Shown one piece after another: positions 1 through 9,704 of a stretch of 64,000 nt of DNA. How positions within the stretch are numbered: the first letter of the stretch is position 1; each line of letters begins with the position of its first letter. A program made the translations under genes and the position numbers. A model generated the notes under the pieces. That model was not told where the DNA came from. It was given only the letters and a program-made list of their open reading frames with translations, and did no database searches. This DNA comes from Chryseobacterium sp. JM1 (lineage in GTDB: Bacteria; Bacteroidota; Bacteroidia; Flavobacteriales; Weeksellaceae): assembly GCF_000737715.1 (NCBI RefSeq), contig NZ_JPRN01000001.1:62001-126000 (forward strand), in the 5' to 3' direction.

Positions 1-978
1 AGAACATACAACCGGTTTTTGCATGGCCATTACTTCCAGCAAAGATAAGCTAAAATTTTCACCTTTGGAGGGGAAGCATACTACCTCTGCTTTACTGATA
101 AGCTTTACAATTTCAGGACCCGGTTTATTGCCATAAAAATGGATGGAATTCCGTGTTTCATGATCAGGAATATGCTCCGTGATATAGGCGGGATAATGAT
201 TCGGATTTCCTATGAAATGTAGCGATGCTTCGGGATGATTTTTTTTAAGCTGAATAAAAGAGTTGATCAGAGTTTCCGCTCCTTTTTCAAAAGAGACGTT
301 GCCCAAATAAAAGACGGATTTAGGAATAATTTCCGCATCTTCTTCAGGTTTGTAGAATTTTTCATCAATGCCGTTGTAGATCAGCTTTGGATTTTTGATA
401 TCAAATAAGTCTTTATTGATGGTCTCGTTGTATTTTGAGATCGTAATAATATTTTTTGATTCTTTAAAAGCAGCTTTTTCACAGAAGATCCTTCCTTTAT
501 GAACTTTTTTATAGCCGAAATATTTCTCCAGGACAGACCAGGAGCCATGGCATCGGATCACATAAGGAATGGTTTTATGGATAGAAAGTGACAGACCGTC
601 AAAGTCATGGGTTTCTGCAATATCGAAATGAAGATTGTTTTTTTTGATCCAGGCACTTATGGTATCAGATATTATTTTTTTCTCTGATAAATAGGTTTTA
701 AAATGAATCTGTTCAAAAGCTTTCACTTTTCCCGTAAAAGATCTTAGCAGTTCAAGAAGGGGATTAGCTTTGAAGATATCTTTAACAGAGTGGATCTTCA
801 CGCCATCTTCTTCTATATCAAACGTATATTTTGAGATCAGGAAAACATGAACGGAGATACCTCTCTTCACAAGTTTTGCACATAAATTTTTATAAAAAAC
901 GCCTGTACCACCTACTTTAGGGGTGCGGGAAGATTGGTATTCCCGGGTGACAATAAGTACATTTTTTATTTCTTTCAT
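1..978 (-). CDS. Glycosyltransferase family 4 (partial, C-terminus outside window)
   Basis: The frame is open from an ATG at 978 to the window edge, so the 3' end is missing. The start reads MKEIKNVLIVTREYQ and is followed by PKVGGTGVFYKNL, the N-terminal acceptor-side Rossmann domain of GT4 enzymes, whose GGTG-like loop is typical. Further on, KSVFYLGNVSFEKGAETL and then FPSKGENFSLSLLEVMAM match the GT-B nucleotide-sugar domain, including its E-x7-E region. It probably adds a sugar to a lipopolysaccharide or exopolysaccharide at the inner face of the inner membrane; donor and acceptor cannot be read from sequence. Its ATG overlaps the stop of the upstream gene (ATGA), so the two are translationally coupled. 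Confidence 0.88.
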   Translation of the reverse strand, partial: MKEIKNVLIVTREYQSSRTPKVGGTGVFYKNLCAKLVKRGISVHVFLISKYTFDIEEDGVKIHSVKDIFKANPLLELLRSFTGKVKAFEQIHFKTYLSEKKIISDTISAWIKKNNLHFDIAETHDFDGLSLSIHKTIPYVIRCHGSWSVLEKYFGYKKVHKGRIFCEKAAFKESKNIITISKYNETINKDLFDIKNPKLIYNGIDEKFYKPEEDAEIIPKSVFYLGNVSFEKGAETLINSFIQLKKNHPEASLHFIGNPNHYPAYITEHIPDHETRNSIHFYGNKPGPEIVKLISKAEVVCFPSKGENFSLSLLEVMAMQKPVVCS

Positions 979-1952
979 GAATTCAGTTTAAATACTGTGT
1001 TTACCCAATGGTCGAGTGTATACTTATAATAAACTTCTTCAGGCAGTTTTTCGTATGGCGTATTGAAAAATTCTTTTTTTACATTGCGGAAATTCTTATC
1101 CAGCACCAAAATATTATTAGGATTGTAAAAATCATAAGTTTTAATGGTCGGATTATCGGTGATCACCTTTTTCTCCAAAGCCATAGCTTCAAATATCCTG
1201 AAACTCAGTCCTGTTTGGTCGGCACGCATCAGATCAAGAATAACTTTGGTGTTTTTATAATAAGTCGGAAGAGCATGATGAGGTATTTTTTTTCTTCCGA
1301 ATTTTAAAATCTCAATATTTTTTTTGTCAATGATCTGGTTCAGCTTATTTTTCCAGCCTTTCTTTCCAGCGATATACACCTCAAACTTAACTTTCATCGG
1401 GCAAAGCCTGTTGATCAGAAGATTGAGCGCAGAAAGCCTTTTCTGATCGTATGACGTGATGTAGAACAGATCCAGTTTCGGACGCTGTTTGGATGCCGGA
1501 ACATGATCGAGATAATTATAATTGGTGATTTTTTCGAATCCGAAATTCTTTACATCATTATCATCAAAAGAAAATATAGTGTCAAAATAGTGCAGAAGGT
1601 GTGTAGCAGGATTCCTTGCCATGCTGTCGTAAAGGTAGGCAATATTACGGTCTGCATATTCTCTGATCTTTTGGTGGATGCTTTCGTCAATAGCTTCAGG
1701 ATTGATGACCAGAATCTGATCCTGCTTTCCGATTTTTTCCAGAGATTCAAGAATGAAACTTTGTCTTTTGTAATATTTGGGGTTTTTGCCCAGAAAAATT
1801 TTGCTGAAAGTGTTTTTTATACGCTCACCAGTATTTTTATGGGTAAAGGCTCCGATGTTGATATGGCACGCCTGAATGCCTCTATCACTCAGTTTTTCCA
1901 CTATGTGTTCATCATAATGCCAGAAATCGAAGCTGATTAAACAAATTTTCAT
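975..1952 (-). CDS. CgeB-like glycosyltransferase
   Basis: This is a 325-residue cytosolic protein. The C-terminal half (about 165-300) has the GT-B donor-domain pattern: a strand-turn (LDLFYITSYDQKR), then ALPTYYKNTKVILDLMRADQTG, then SFRIFEAMALEKKVITD, where the invariant-type Glu precedes the AMA-KKVIT motif. This layout is that of CgeB/Glyco_trans_1_2 proteins. The N-terminus (MKICLISFDFW) is a short Rossmann strand. No DxD is present, as expected for GT-B. It is likely part of the same polysaccharide operon as the downstream GT4 gene, which it overlaps by four bases. It diverges from the 2012 gene across about 60 bp. The exact sugar is unknown. Confidence 0.78.
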   Translation of the reverse strand: MKICLISFDFWHYDEHIVEKLSDRGIQACHINIGAFTHKNTGERIKNTFSKIFLGKNPKYYKRQSFILESLEKIGKQDQILVINPEAIDESIHQKIREYADRNIAYLYDSMARNPATHLLHYFDTIFSFDDNDVKNFGFEKITNYNYLDHVPASKQRPKLDLFYITSYDQKRLSALNLLINRLCPMKVKFEVYIAGKKGWKNKLNQIIDKKNIEILKFGRKKIPHHALPTYYKNTKVILDLMRADQTGLSFRIFEAMALEKKVITDNPTIKTYDFYNPNNILVLDKNFRNVKKEFFNTPYEKLPEEVYYKYTLDHWVNTVFKLNS

Positions 1953-2011
1953 ACTGCAAAAATAAAAATTTCATATTTAAATTTATATTTTTGATGCAAA
2001 GCCTGGCCATA

Positions 2012-3091
2012 ATGATAAAGAAAATTTTAATTGATGCTGAAAGATTGAAGTACCCGAAGTCTGGAATTGCAAACGTATGTGTTTCATTAATAAAGGGTCT
2101 GGACGAAAAAGGCTCTGATTTTGAGTATGCTTTTTATGGTCCAAAAAAAAATATTCCGGACACGAAAAAAAACTTTAAAATGATCGACTGGAAGTTTTGG
2201 CAAAAGAAAATTTCTGTCAACACCGGATCTTTTTCACTTATTCATACGACACATCAGCTTTCTGAATATTTTCATACCATTAAAAGCGGGCAAAAAAAGG
2301 TAGTTACACTCCACGATCTTAATTTTCTTCACGACAACAGTTCTGAACAAAAAATAGCAAAGACGACAAAGCTCGTTCAGAAAAACATCGGAAATGCGGA
2401 TGCTGTGGTCTGTATCTCAGAATTTGTAAAAGAAGACTTTCTTAAAAACAGAAAACTTTTTACACTAAAAAATAATGTGAAAGTAGAAGTGATCTACAAC
2501 GGACTGATTTTTCCTGAAACCACAGACTTCAGCTCTAAAAATAAATACAGTTTTATCGGAAAAAAATATATTTTAAACATCGGGGTGCTTTTCCCAAAAA
2601 AAAATCAGGAAGTTCTTCTTGATCTTATTTCAAAAAATGACAGAGAATTGGTGCTGGTTACTTCTTCGGCAAAATCAGCCTATAAAGAAAAATTTCTGGA
2701 AAAAATAAAAACGCTGGGATTGGAAGACAGGGTACATATCCTGGAAAATGTAGATAACAATGAAAAATATTTCCTTTTGCAGCATTGTGAATCATACTGT
2801 CACCCGTCACTGGCGGAAGGTTTTGGAATTCCACCTGTGGAAGCGATGTATTTTGGAAAACCGGTCTTTTTAAGCAAGCTGACGAGTCTTCCTGAAATAG
2901 GAGGGGATTTGGCTTTTTATTTTGATGATTTCTCTGCAGAACACATGCAGCATGTCTATGCTTCCGGAATGCAGACGTATGGCTCTAAAACAGGCGAATA
3001 TGCCTCTCAGTTAAAGGAAAGAGCTCTGAAGTTCGGATATCTGGAGATGGCAGGAGCGTATGAAAAACTCTACCATGAGCTTCTGAATTAA
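2012..3091 (+). CDS. Glycosyltransferase family 4 (mannosyltransferase-like)
   Basis: The product is about 359 residues if it starts at the ATG at 2012 (MIKKILIDAERLKYP). In-frame TTG and ATG codons at 1991 and 1994 would add seven residues but crowd the divergent gene, so 2012 is preferred. The N-terminal domain carries the SGIANV loop. The C-terminal donor domain shows YILNIGVLFPKKNQEVLL, VHILENVDNNEKYFLLQHCE and HPSLAEGFGIPPVEAMYFGKPV, the classical E-x7-E GT4 signature. It probably extends a cell-surface glycan. It converges on the polysaccharide deacetylase, whose stop it overlaps by four bases. Confidence 0.85.
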   Translation: MIKKILIDAERLKYPKSGIANVCVSLIKGLDEKGSDFEYAFYGPKKNIPDTKKNFKMIDWKFWQKKISVNTGSFSLIHTTHQLSEYFHTIKSGQKKVVTLHDLNFLHDNSSEQKIAKTTKLVQKNIGNADAVVCISEFVKEDFLKNRKLFTLKNNVKVEVIYNGLIFPETTDFSSKNKYSFIGKKYILNIGVLFPKKNQEVLLDLISKNDRELVLVTSSAKSAYKEKFLEKIKTLGLEDRVHILENVDNNEKYFLLQHCESYCHPSLAEGFGIPPVEAMYFGKPVFLSKLTSLPEIGGDLAFYFDDFSAEHMQHVYASGMQTYGSKTGEYASQLKERALKFGYLEMAGAYEKLYHELLN

Positions 3092-3831
3092 AGCTTGATT
3101 TTCCCGAGCCTTAATTTCCATTTGAAAATATCAAAGCTGTCGCCCCCTTTGATATCGATTCTTTTGATCTCAAATTTATTCTTCCACGGATAATAGGCAA
3201 TATTGTTACCAATACGTACCGCAGAAGTGATTCCTGCTTTTTCAAGTATCGAAAAGAATTGTTTTTTCTGTTCACCTTTCTTAGGAAACTTACCGTAAGG
3301 GTAGGCGAGTACCCTCGTAAAGGGAATCTGCTTTTCCTCCAGGGTGCGGATGTTTTCCTGAATGTCTTCAGCAGCTTCCTGCAGCGAGATTTGTGAATAG
3401 TTTCGGTGGGTGTGGCTGTGCAGCGCAATCTCTACATGTTCAGGATTAAGAGATTTGATCTCATCGAATGTCATCATTTCGCGTTTTTTGTCTGACTGAT
3501 CATTCGAGATAAGCCCGGTAGGGATGAAGATCGTAGCTTTCAGCTGATATTTTTCCAATAAGGGAACCAGATACTGAAGATTGTTGAGATAGCCGTCATC
3601 GAAAGTAAGAATAAGCTTATGTTTCAATGTTTGGTCTTTATTCAGATCATTGAAAAATAAGGTATTGTAGTGGCTTTTAATATATTGAAACTGCTTTTCC
3701 AGACTTTCAGCCGAAACGGTCAGACAATCTTTGCCGGAAATTTCTTTCTCCGGAAGAATTTTATGATACATGAGGATACGGACACTCTCCTCTTTTGAAA
3801 ATCCAAGTGTCCTTTTTGCAAATCTGAGCAT
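3088..3831 (-). CDS. Polysaccharide deacetylase (NodB domain)
   Basis: This 247-residue protein has the NodB carbohydrate-esterase family 4 motifs in order: LTFDDGY (about residue 75, catalytic base and metal Asp), HSHTHRNY (metal His pair) and LAYPYGKF. It removes N- or O-acetyl groups from a glycan. No clear signal peptide is visible (start MLRFAKRTLGF, then FSKEESVRILMYHKI), so it may act in the cytosol or be membrane-associated. Its place among glycosyltransferases suggests it modifies their product. Its 3' end overlaps the convergent glycosyltransferase by four bases. Confidence 0.87.
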   Translation of the reverse strand: MLRFAKRTLGFSKEESVRILMYHKILPEKEISGKDCLTVSAESLEKQFQYIKSHYNTLFFNDLNKDQTLKHKLILTFDDGYLNNLQYLVPLLEKYQLKATIFIPTGLISNDQSDKKREMMTFDEIKSLNPEHVEIALHSHTHRNYSQISLQEAAEDIQENIRTLEEKQIPFTRVLAYPYGKFPKKGEQKKQFFSILEKAGITSAVRIGNNIAYYPWKNKFEIKRIDIKGGDSFDIFKWKLRLGKIKL

Positions 3832-4170
3832 GGTTATATGAATTTTGAAAATCGCATGTTTTATGGAATTTATACCTATAAAAATTACCTACGATCCATA
3901 TAATTCTATTGTTTTATTTACTGACTAATTATTTCTTGAATAGTAGATGAGTCTACAAAAACAGACATCTGTTACAATCTTCAAATTTAATTAATTATTA
4001 GATGCACTAGCTTAAAAATACATTAAAATAAGATTTAAACAACTGAACAGCCGGATGATGACAAAGCTAAAAAAAATAAGGCTGAATAAAGGTGGTTAAA
4101 AGATAAACAGAGGGTATTCGACTATCTACAACCAATTGCATTTTGAAACTGAATCAGGGATGATCAAAAA
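3832..4170. other. Intergenic, no gene seen
   Basis: An AT-rich stretch of about 340 bases lies between the deacetylase start and the GT2 terminator. I found no convincing ORF, RNA or repeat. It must hold the deacetylase promoter on the minus strand, but no clean TAnnTTTG box stands out. Confidence 0.5.
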
Positions 4171-4211
4171 AAACAGCCGGCTGCAATAAGTGTAAGGCAG
4201 TCCGGCTGTTT
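4171..4211 (-). terminator. Rho-independent terminator after the GT2 gene
   Basis: Inverted repeat AAACAGCCGG / CCGGCTGTTT with a 21-base loop. On the minus strand it is followed by a run of T, about 20 bases after the GT2 stop. Confidence 0.85.
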
Positions 4212-4232
4212 ATATTTTTAATTCAAAAGATA

Positions 4233-4988
4233 TTATTTGAATTTGTAAATCTCGTTGATCTTGATGTATTTCAGAAACGTATAAAACGCTCCGGTGATAG
4301 AAATATAAAATCCGGCTACCCCATCCAGAAAACCAAACTTTAAAAAATAGGTTTTCGTAAAATCATAAAAGGGAGAAAAGATAATTTTGAAAAGCGATAC
4401 CGATTTTCCGTTCAAAACCTTTTTCTCGGCCATCAGCTGAGTATAATTATTGATTTTCTCAATATGATGGGCGATGCTTTTATAGGTATAGTGGTTGATA
4501 TTTCCCGGTAGTTTTCCTTTTTTATCCTGAGTGATGAAACATTCATGGACCAGATCATCGGTGTATTTTCCGTGACCTTTTTTGAAGAATCTTTCTCTCC
4601 ACACGTTGCCCCAACCGCCATATTTTATGGTTTTCTTCAGCAGGATATTGTTGAAGTGGATCTCATAGACTTTATAGGGAGGGTTCGGACTTTTTAAAAT
4701 TTCTTTAATTGCATTAACTGCCGTTTCATCAGGAACTTCGTCGGAATCTAGGAACAGGATCCATTCTCCCGAAGCTTCAGACAGGGTATAGTTTTTCTGA
4801 CAGCCGAAGCCGTGGAATTTTTTTCTGATAAATTTTACCTTCGGAAACCCGCTACAGATCTCCTCAGTTTTGTCTGTGGAAAAAGAATCAACGACAATGA
4901 TCTCATCAGCTATCTCGTGGATGCTACTGATACTTTGCTCAATGACTCTTTCCCCATTTAAAACAATATAACAGACTGATAACTTCAT
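4233..4988 (-). CDS. Glycosyltransferase family 2 (LPS core type)
   Basis: This 251-residue protein begins directly with the GT2 fold: LSVCYIVLNGERVIEQSI, then DEIIVVDSFSTDKT, then GEWILFLDSDEVPDE, where DSD is the metal-binding motif. The family resembles WaaE/KdtX-type beta-1,4-glucosyltransferases that decorate the LPS core, but the donor is not proven. The C-terminal 50 residues are hydrophobic (SITGAFYTFLKYI) and may touch the membrane. The gene follows rocD with a TAATG junction, so the two are co-transcribed, and a strong terminator ends the unit. There is no obvious functional link to rocD. Confidence 0.87.
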   Translation of the reverse strand: MKLSVCYIVLNGERVIEQSISSIHEIADEIIVVDSFSTDKTEEICSGFPKVKFIRKKFHGFGCQKNYTLSEASGEWILFLDSDEVPDETAVNAIKEILKSPNPPYKVYEIHFNNILLKKTIKYGGWGNVWRERFFKKGHGKYTDDLVHECFITQDKKGKLPGNINHYTYKSIAHHIEKINNYTQLMAEKKVLNGKSVSLFKIIFSPFYDFTKTYFLKFGFLDGVAGFYISITGAFYTFLKYIKINEIYKFK

Positions 4989-6235
4989 TAACGAAATTCT
5001 GTAATAGTTTTTTCAATGATTTTGACACAGTCTAAAAGCTGCTCTTCGGTAATCACCAAAGGTGGTGCCAATCTGATGATATTTCCGTGGGTAGGTTTTG
5101 CAAGAAGGCCGTTTTCTTTTAACTGTAAGCATAGATTCCATGCTGTAGAGCTGTCCGGAGTGTCGTTGATCAAAATAGCATTTAAAAGACCTTTTCCTCT
5201 TACTTTGGTAATAAGACTGTTCTTTTCAATGATCTTTTCGATTTCTGCTCTGAAAAGCTGACCCAGCTGCTCTGCTCTTTCTGAAAGCTGTTCATCTGCT
5301 ACTACATCTAATGCGGCTACTGCTACAGCACACGCAATCGGGTTTCCTCCGAATGTAGAACCGTGTTGTCCCGGCTTAATTACATTCATGATAGAATCGT
5401 TAGCCAATACAGCAGATACAGGGTACATTCCTCCGGAAAGGGCTTTTCCTAAGATCAGAATATCCGGTTGTACATTTTCGTGGTGACAAGCGATCAGTTG
5501 CCCTGTTCTTGCGATACCGGTCTGAACTTCGTCTGCGATGAAAAGTACATTATGTTTTTTACATAGCTCGGAAGCATTTTTCAGGAAACCTTCGTCCGGA
5601 ACATACACACCTGCTTCACCCTGAATAGGCTCCACTAAAAATGCGGCGATATTTCCTGCTTCTCTGTTTAATACTTCTTCCAATGCTGCGGTATCATTAT
5701 AAGGAATTTTGATAAATCCGGGTGTAAAAGGACCATAGTTCTGGTTGGCATCGGGATCATTGGAGAACGAAACAATCGTGGTTGTTCTTCCGTGGAAATT
5801 ATTTTCACAAACAATGATCTTGGCTGCGTTTTCCGAAATTCCTTTTACTTCATAGCTCCATTTTCTGGCTAATTTTACGGCAGTTTCTACGGCTTCAGCT
5901 CCGGAATTCATAGGAAGAACCTTGTCAAATCCGAAAAGGGTAGTGATTTTCTGCTCATATTCACCTAATTTCGAATTGTAGAATGCTCTTGAAGTAAGGG
6001 CCAGTTTTTGAGCCTGCTCTACTAAAGCAGCTACAATTTTCGGGTGAGAATGTCCTTGGTTCACAGCAGAGTATGCTGAAAGAAAATCATAATATCTATT
6101 ACCTTCTACATCCCATACAAAAACGCCTTCTCCGCGGTCAAGAACCACTGGAAGAGGGTGATAGTTATGCGCTCCATGTTTGTCTTCAAGGTCAATAAAA
6201 TACTGTGAGTTTTTTGCTGTTGCTGCTGTTGACAT
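4988..6235 (-). CDS. rocD: Ornithine-oxo-acid transaminase
   Basis: This 415-residue class-III PLP aminotransferase converts ornithine plus 2-oxoglutarate to glutamate-5-semialdehyde and glutamate. Visible features are the family start [18 protein letters not shown], the PLP phosphate region [50 protein letters not shown] and the Schiff-base lysine in [12 protein letters not shown]. Full length agrees with bacterial RocD. An acetylornithine transaminase is less likely given the HNYHPLPV signature. A possible -7 box (TAAATTTG on the minus strand, 6250-6257) lies just upstream of the ATG. Confidence 0.95.
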   Translation of the reverse strand: MSTAATAKNSQYFIDLEDKHGAHNYHPLPVVLDRGEGVFVWDVEGNRYYDFLSAYSAVNQGHSHPKIVAALVEQAQKLALTSRAFYNSKLGEYEQKITTLFGFDKVLPMNSGAEAVETAVKLARKWSYEVKGISENAAKIIVCENNFHGRTTTIVSFSNDPDANQNYGPFTPGFIKIPYNDTAALEEVLNREAGNIAAFLVEPIQGEAGVYVPDEGFLKNASELCKKHNVLFIADEVQTGIARTGQLIACHHENVQPDILILGKALSGGMYPVSAVLANDSIMNVIKPGQHGSTFGGNPIACAVAVAALDVVADEQLSERAEQLGQLFRAEIEKIIEKNSLITKVRGKGLLNAILINDTPDSSTAWNLCLQLKENGLLAKPTHGNIIRLAPPLVITEEQLLDCVKIIEKTITEFR

Positions 6236-6434
6236 ATGTTTTGGTTTTCGACAAATTTAAGCATTATTAATGAGATGTATGAACAAAAACGTAATACGGT
6301 ACACGCCAGTAATTAAAGTGTATTTTAGGGTTGGATTAGGCTGTTTTAGAAAATATTCCTTTTACAAATAAGACAAAGCAGGTTTTATATCTTTATCATA
6401 TGTGATTTTTTTTCTTTGAAGATTTCAGAAAAAA

Positions 6435-6459
6435 AGCATAGCCATTTTTGGGATATGCT
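6435..6459 (-). terminator. Probable terminator after the 6481 gene
   Basis: Imperfect hairpin AGCATAGCC / GGATATGCT with seven bases between the arms. On the minus strand it is followed by a T run (6429-6435 read as A on the plus strand). It lies 22 bases past the stop of the minus-strand gene. Confidence 0.65.
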
Positions 6460-6480
6460 GTTTTCGTTATTCTCATCAGG

Positions 6481-7329
6481 TTATATACTACTGCTTATTT
6501 CACGGTATACTGTTTTTTCTCCGTCCGAAAGACTAAAGTCAGCTTTCTTTTTTGAATACTGCCTCTTCGGAGAGTTGTATTCCATTTGAATGGTAAGCGT
6601 TGCCGTATACTGTTCTGCTCTGTGTTGGTATTTTTTATCGATTTCCTCTTTTATATCAGTTGGAATGCTGATTTCTGAGATGAAAAAAGCATCAAAGCCA
6701 TAATCTTTCTGTTCGGCCAGGATGGTTCCGGCGCATTCCACATCTCCGATTCCTTTTATATTCCACGTAAAAGTTTCGTGTGTTTTTTCACCATTGTCTA
6801 CATAAGATGGTGCAAAGAAGAGAAGATTCCAGAAGGGCTCTTTCCGTTTATTGGTATAAAAAAGAGATTCATTTTCCAAAGCATTCAGATATTGATTCCT
6901 GAATACCTCTGCATTTTGGTGTTTTTCTTGAATTCCTGCAGTTTTTTGCTTCCAGTTTTCTACAACTTTCTGATGATCTGAAGCACTGAGAAACACGCCT
7001 TTTTCATCCACTTTCACTTCAACAGGATAAGAGCTCTGTTCCAGTTCATGGAGAATTTCCAAAAAGTCGTTTTCAAACGGCAGGGGAGCGCCTTCTATTT
7101 TTTCTATCAGCCAGTTTTTGGTGTGGTCTTCATTCTCGGTTTCCTGTATAGTGAGCTTACAGGAAGAGTGGAAGCCTTTTTTTTCTCCAAACTGTACTTC
7201 AAGTGAGTTTTCCACATGATAAATGTGGCTCCCTGAATATTTCTGAAAAGGTTTTACCCGGTTTTCTTCCATGCTTTTTTTATTGGTGTGAACTTCTTCT
7301 CCAGTTATCTGAGAAACATTTGATATCAA
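6481..7329 (-). CDS. Hypothetical protein downstream of tssD
   Basis: A 282-residue protein I do not recognise. It has no signal peptide and no membrane segment. It is rich in charged residues and predicted beta strands, with a helical central part (about 100-160, KVVENWKQKTAGIQEKHQNAEVF). The last third has alternating hydrophobic strands (YTATLTIQMEYN, KADFSLSDG). It lies about 180 bases downstream of tssD on the same strand, but a hairpin terminator separates them, so co-expression would need readthrough or its own promoter. A role as a type VI cargo, adaptor or unrelated cytosolic protein is open. Confidence 0.75.
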   Translation of the reverse strand: MISNVSQITGEEVHTNKKSMEENRVKPFQKYSGSHIYHVENSLEVQFGEKKGFHSSCKLTIQETENEDHTKNWLIEKIEGAPLPFENDFLEILHELEQSSYPVEVKVDEKGVFLSASDHQKVVENWKQKTAGIQEKHQNAEVFRNQYLNALENESLFYTNKRKEPFWNLLFFAPSYVDNGEKTHETFTWNIKGIGDVECAGTILAEQKDYGFDAFFISEISIPTDIKEEIDKKYQHRAEQYTATLTIQMEYNSPKRQYSKKKADFSLSDGEKTVYREISSSI

Positions 7330-7434
7330 ATCATTATTGTGTTTTTCAAGTCTGATTTAATGAAGGGGTGTAGTTGGTTTCGTTTTATCAGCATATCCAT
7401 TTTTAGCTGTAAAAGGAATAAGTACAGTCAAAAA

Positions 7435-7476
7435 AGACAGAACAGCACCCCTTCTGCCGGGACTACCATTCTGTCT
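7435..7476 (-). terminator. Terminator after tssD
   Basis: Outer arms AGACAGAA / TTCTGTCT enclose a further wobble-rich stem closed by CCC/GGG. On the minus strand this is followed by TTTTTT. It ends the tssD transcript about 30 bases after the stop. Confidence 0.75.
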
Positions 7477-7507
7477 GTTGTTTCTTTTGATGTAGGAAAT
7501 TACATTC

Positions 7508-7915
7508 TTAAGATGAAGGCCATTCTCCTTTGTAAGAAGAAGTTCCAAGATCGATTTGTTCTGCGCTGATCACAAAGCTGATGTACATACTGTTGTCATC
7601 TACCGCATCGAAATCTACTTCGTGCTGGATCACATATCCGTTCTCCCACTTCAAAGTAGTCAGTGTTCCTTCTTCGTGAGATTTGTTGAATGTTACTTCT
7701 CCGGTTGTAGGCTTGTACTTTCCGTTAAGAAGACTTTCCAGGATGTCAGATTTTTCAGTAGCTTCTACTGTGATTTTGATCAATGCATTGGAAGGATCTG
7801 ATGCTACTCTTCCTGATACGTCTGTAGAACGGGATACACTGTAGTTAAGTTTTAATAACTTTTGCCCTTCACCGCCGTTGAATTTTAAAATTCCTCTTGA
7901 ATTTCTTTCTGCCAT
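7508..7915 (-). CDS. tssD: Type VI secretion system tube protein TssD (Hcp-like, Bacteroidota type)
   Basis: This 135-residue protein has the pattern of Bacteroidota Hcp/TssD: an N-terminal strand (GILKFNGGEGQKLLKLNYSVSR), DVSGRVASDPSNALIKITVEAT, then the family hallmark SLLNGKYKPTTGEVTFNK, LTTLKWENGYVIQHEVDFDAV, MYISFVISAEQIDLG and a C-terminal W. It should form hexameric rings that stack into the T6SS inner tube and may carry effectors. No sheath, baseplate or membrane-complex gene lies in this window, so this copy is an orphan. A -7 box (TATTTTTG, minus strand, 7967-7974) lies about 50 bases upstream. Confidence 0.85.
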   Translation of the reverse strand: MAERNSRGILKFNGGEGQKLLKLNYSVSRSTDVSGRVASDPSNALIKITVEATEKSDILESLLNGKYKPTTGEVTFNKSHEEGTLTTLKWENGYVIQHEVDFDAVDDNSMYISFVISAEQIDLGTSSYKGEWPSS

Positions 7916-8200
7916 GATAAGTAAATTTTAATTGTTAATATTGTGTGGTTTGTTATGTTATGTCACCAAAAATAGAAGTAATTATATTATCAGAAAAAAG
8001 TTTTTGAATAAATTTTAAAAAGTGTCGTAATTCTTCGACTAACAACTGTTAGGTAAATTGTTTACTGATAATCAATTGTTTATAAGTTTTAATGTTAAGT
8101 ATTTATGAACTTCCAATAGGGAGGGAGATTGGAGGGGTAAGAAAATGAAATGGGGTAAATATTTGTTGGAGATTAAAATTTATGAATGTTGATAAATAAA
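7916..8200. other. Intergenic, tssD leader and promoter
   Basis: About 285 bases precede the accC terminator. The half next to tssD contains the probable minus-strand -7 box at 7967-7974. The rest is AT-rich with no ORF, RNA or repeat that I can support. Confidence 0.5.
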
Positions 8201-8201
8201 A

Positions 8202-8226
8202 AAACTGCCCCGAAATGAGGCAGTTT
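8202..8226 (-). terminator. Terminator after accC
   Basis: AAACTGCC / GGCAGTTT with a nine-base loop, followed by TTTTTTT on the minus strand, 23 bases past the accC stop. Confidence 0.85.
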
Positions 8227-8248
8227 ACAATTTATATATAAAATAATC

Positions 8249-9604
8249 TTAGTGATTATCATATTTTCTATCCATTACAAAATCCTCCATGAATTTTGTA
8301 GTATAGTTTCCAGCAAGATAATCTTCATTATCCATAAGCTGTCTGTGGAAAGGAATGGTAGTTTTCACACCCTCAATATAGAATTCTTCCAGTGCACGTC
8401 TCATTTTAGCAATAGCTTCCTCACGGGTTTGAGCCGTAGTGATAAGCTTAGCGATCATTGAGTCATAGTTCGAAGGAATAGTATATCCTGAATAAACGTG
8501 AGTATCTACTCTGATTCCGTGTCCGCCAGGAATGTTTAGTCCTGTAATTTTCCCCGGAGATGGTCTGAAGTCTGCATAAGGATCCTCAGCATTAATTCTA
8601 CATTCGATTGAGTGCAGTTTCGGGTAATAATTGATTCCTGAAATAGGAGTTCCCGCAGCAAGAAGGATCTGCTCTCTGATCAGGTCATAGTCAATTACCT
8701 GCTCAGTGATAGGGTGTTCTACCTGGATTCTTGTATTCATTTCCATGAAATAGAAATTTCTGTGCTTGTCTACAAGGAATTCGATAGTACCTACACCTTC
8801 ATATCCAATGAATTCAGCAGCTTTTACAGCGGCAGCACCCATTTGCTCACGAAGCTCGTCAGTCATGAAAGGAGAAGGTGTTTCTTCAGTCAGTTTCTGG
8901 TTTCTTCTCTGTACAGAACAGTCTCTTTCAGAAAGGTGACATGCTTTTCCGTATTGGTCACCAGCTACCTGAATCTCAATGTGTCTAGGCTCTTCAATCA
9001 GTTTTTCCATGTACATTCCTCCGTTTCCGAAGGCAGCCACAGCTTCCTGAATAGCAGATTCCCAGTGATCTTTAAGGTCTTCGGCTTTCCACACAGCTCT
9101 CATTCCTTTTCCACCACCACCTGCGGTAGCTTTGATCATTACCGGATATCCTGTTTCTTCAGCTACTTTTACAGCATGCTCATAAGATTCGATCAGTCCG
9201 TCTGAACCAGGTACACAAGGTACTCCAGCAGCTTTCATCGTCGCTTTGGCATTGGCTTTATCACCCATTTTTTCGATCTGCTCAGGAGAAGCACCAATGA
9301 ACTTGATGTTGTTTTTCTGGCAGATTCCTGAGAAATTAGCATTTTCAGAAAGGAATCCGTAACCCGGGTGGATAGCATCAGCATTGGTAATCTCTGCTGC
9401 TGCGATAATATTAGGGATTTTAAGGTATGAGTCTTTGCTCATAGGAGGACCGATACATACGGCTTCGTCAGCAAATCTTACGTGAAGACTGTCTTTGTCT
9501 GCTGTAGAGTATACCGCAACGGTTTTGATCCCCATTTCTTTACAAGTACGTAGAATACGCATTGCAATTTCGCCACGATTGGCTATTAATATTTTTTTGA
9601 ACAT
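8249..9604 (-). CDS. accC: Acetyl-CoA carboxylase, biotin carboxylase subunit
   Basis: This ATP-grasp enzyme carboxylates biotin on AccB in the first step of fatty-acid synthesis. With the ATG at 9604 it is 451 residues and starts [20 protein letters not shown]; a TTG at 9613 would add MKK and is not needed. Motifs are [13 protein letters not shown], the glycine-rich ATP loop [24 protein letters not shown], and [14 protein letters not shown] with the catalytic Arg. The length is standard. It follows accB by 100 bases of repeat-like sequence and is probably co-transcribed with it. Confidence 0.97.
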   Translation of the reverse strand: MFKKILIANRGEIAMRILRTCKEMGIKTVAVYSTADKDSLHVRFADEAVCIGPPMSKDSYLKIPNIIAAAEITNADAIHPGYGFLSENANFSGICQKNNIKFIGASPEQIEKMGDKANAKATMKAAGVPCVPGSDGLIESYEHAVKVAEETGYPVMIKATAGGGGKGMRAVWKAEDLKDHWESAIQEAVAAFGNGGMYMEKLIEEPRHIEIQVAGDQYGKACHLSERDCSVQRRNQKLTEETPSPFMTDELREQMGAAAVKAAEFIGYEGVGTIEFLVDKHRNFYFMEMNTRIQVEHPITEQVIDYDLIREQILLAAGTPISGINYYPKLHSIECRINAEDPYADFRPSPGKITGLNIPGGHGIRVDTHVYSGYTIPSNYDSMIAKLITTAQTREEAIAKMRRALEEFYIEGVKTTIPFHRQLMDNEDYLAGNYTTKFMEDFVMDRKYDNH

Positions 9605-9670
9605 CTTCTTCAATTTGAAAATTAGATAATTTGAAAATTAGATTAATGTTATTTTGAATGCAGAATTGAG

Positions 9671-9704
9671 TCTAACATCTAATGTCTAACATCTAACCTC
9701 TAAA
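9671..9704. repeat. Low-complexity TCTAACATCT word repeats
   Basis: Tandem imperfect units TCTAACATCTAATG and TCTAACATCTAACC fill the accB-accC gap, next to two copies of AATTTGAAAATTAGAT (about 9613-9645). The same words recur at other gene junctions (15071-15100, 32489-32516). Confidence 0.6.

Noticed and set aside
7357..7548. 63-residue ORF between tssD and the 6481 gene (minus strand)
   Set aside because: It spans the tssD terminator hairpin, overlaps the tssD 3' end and has no family pattern; probably chance.
7916..8200. Riboswitch before tssD or accC
   Set aside because: No conserved aptamer elements recognised; only a promoter box and AT-rich DNA.
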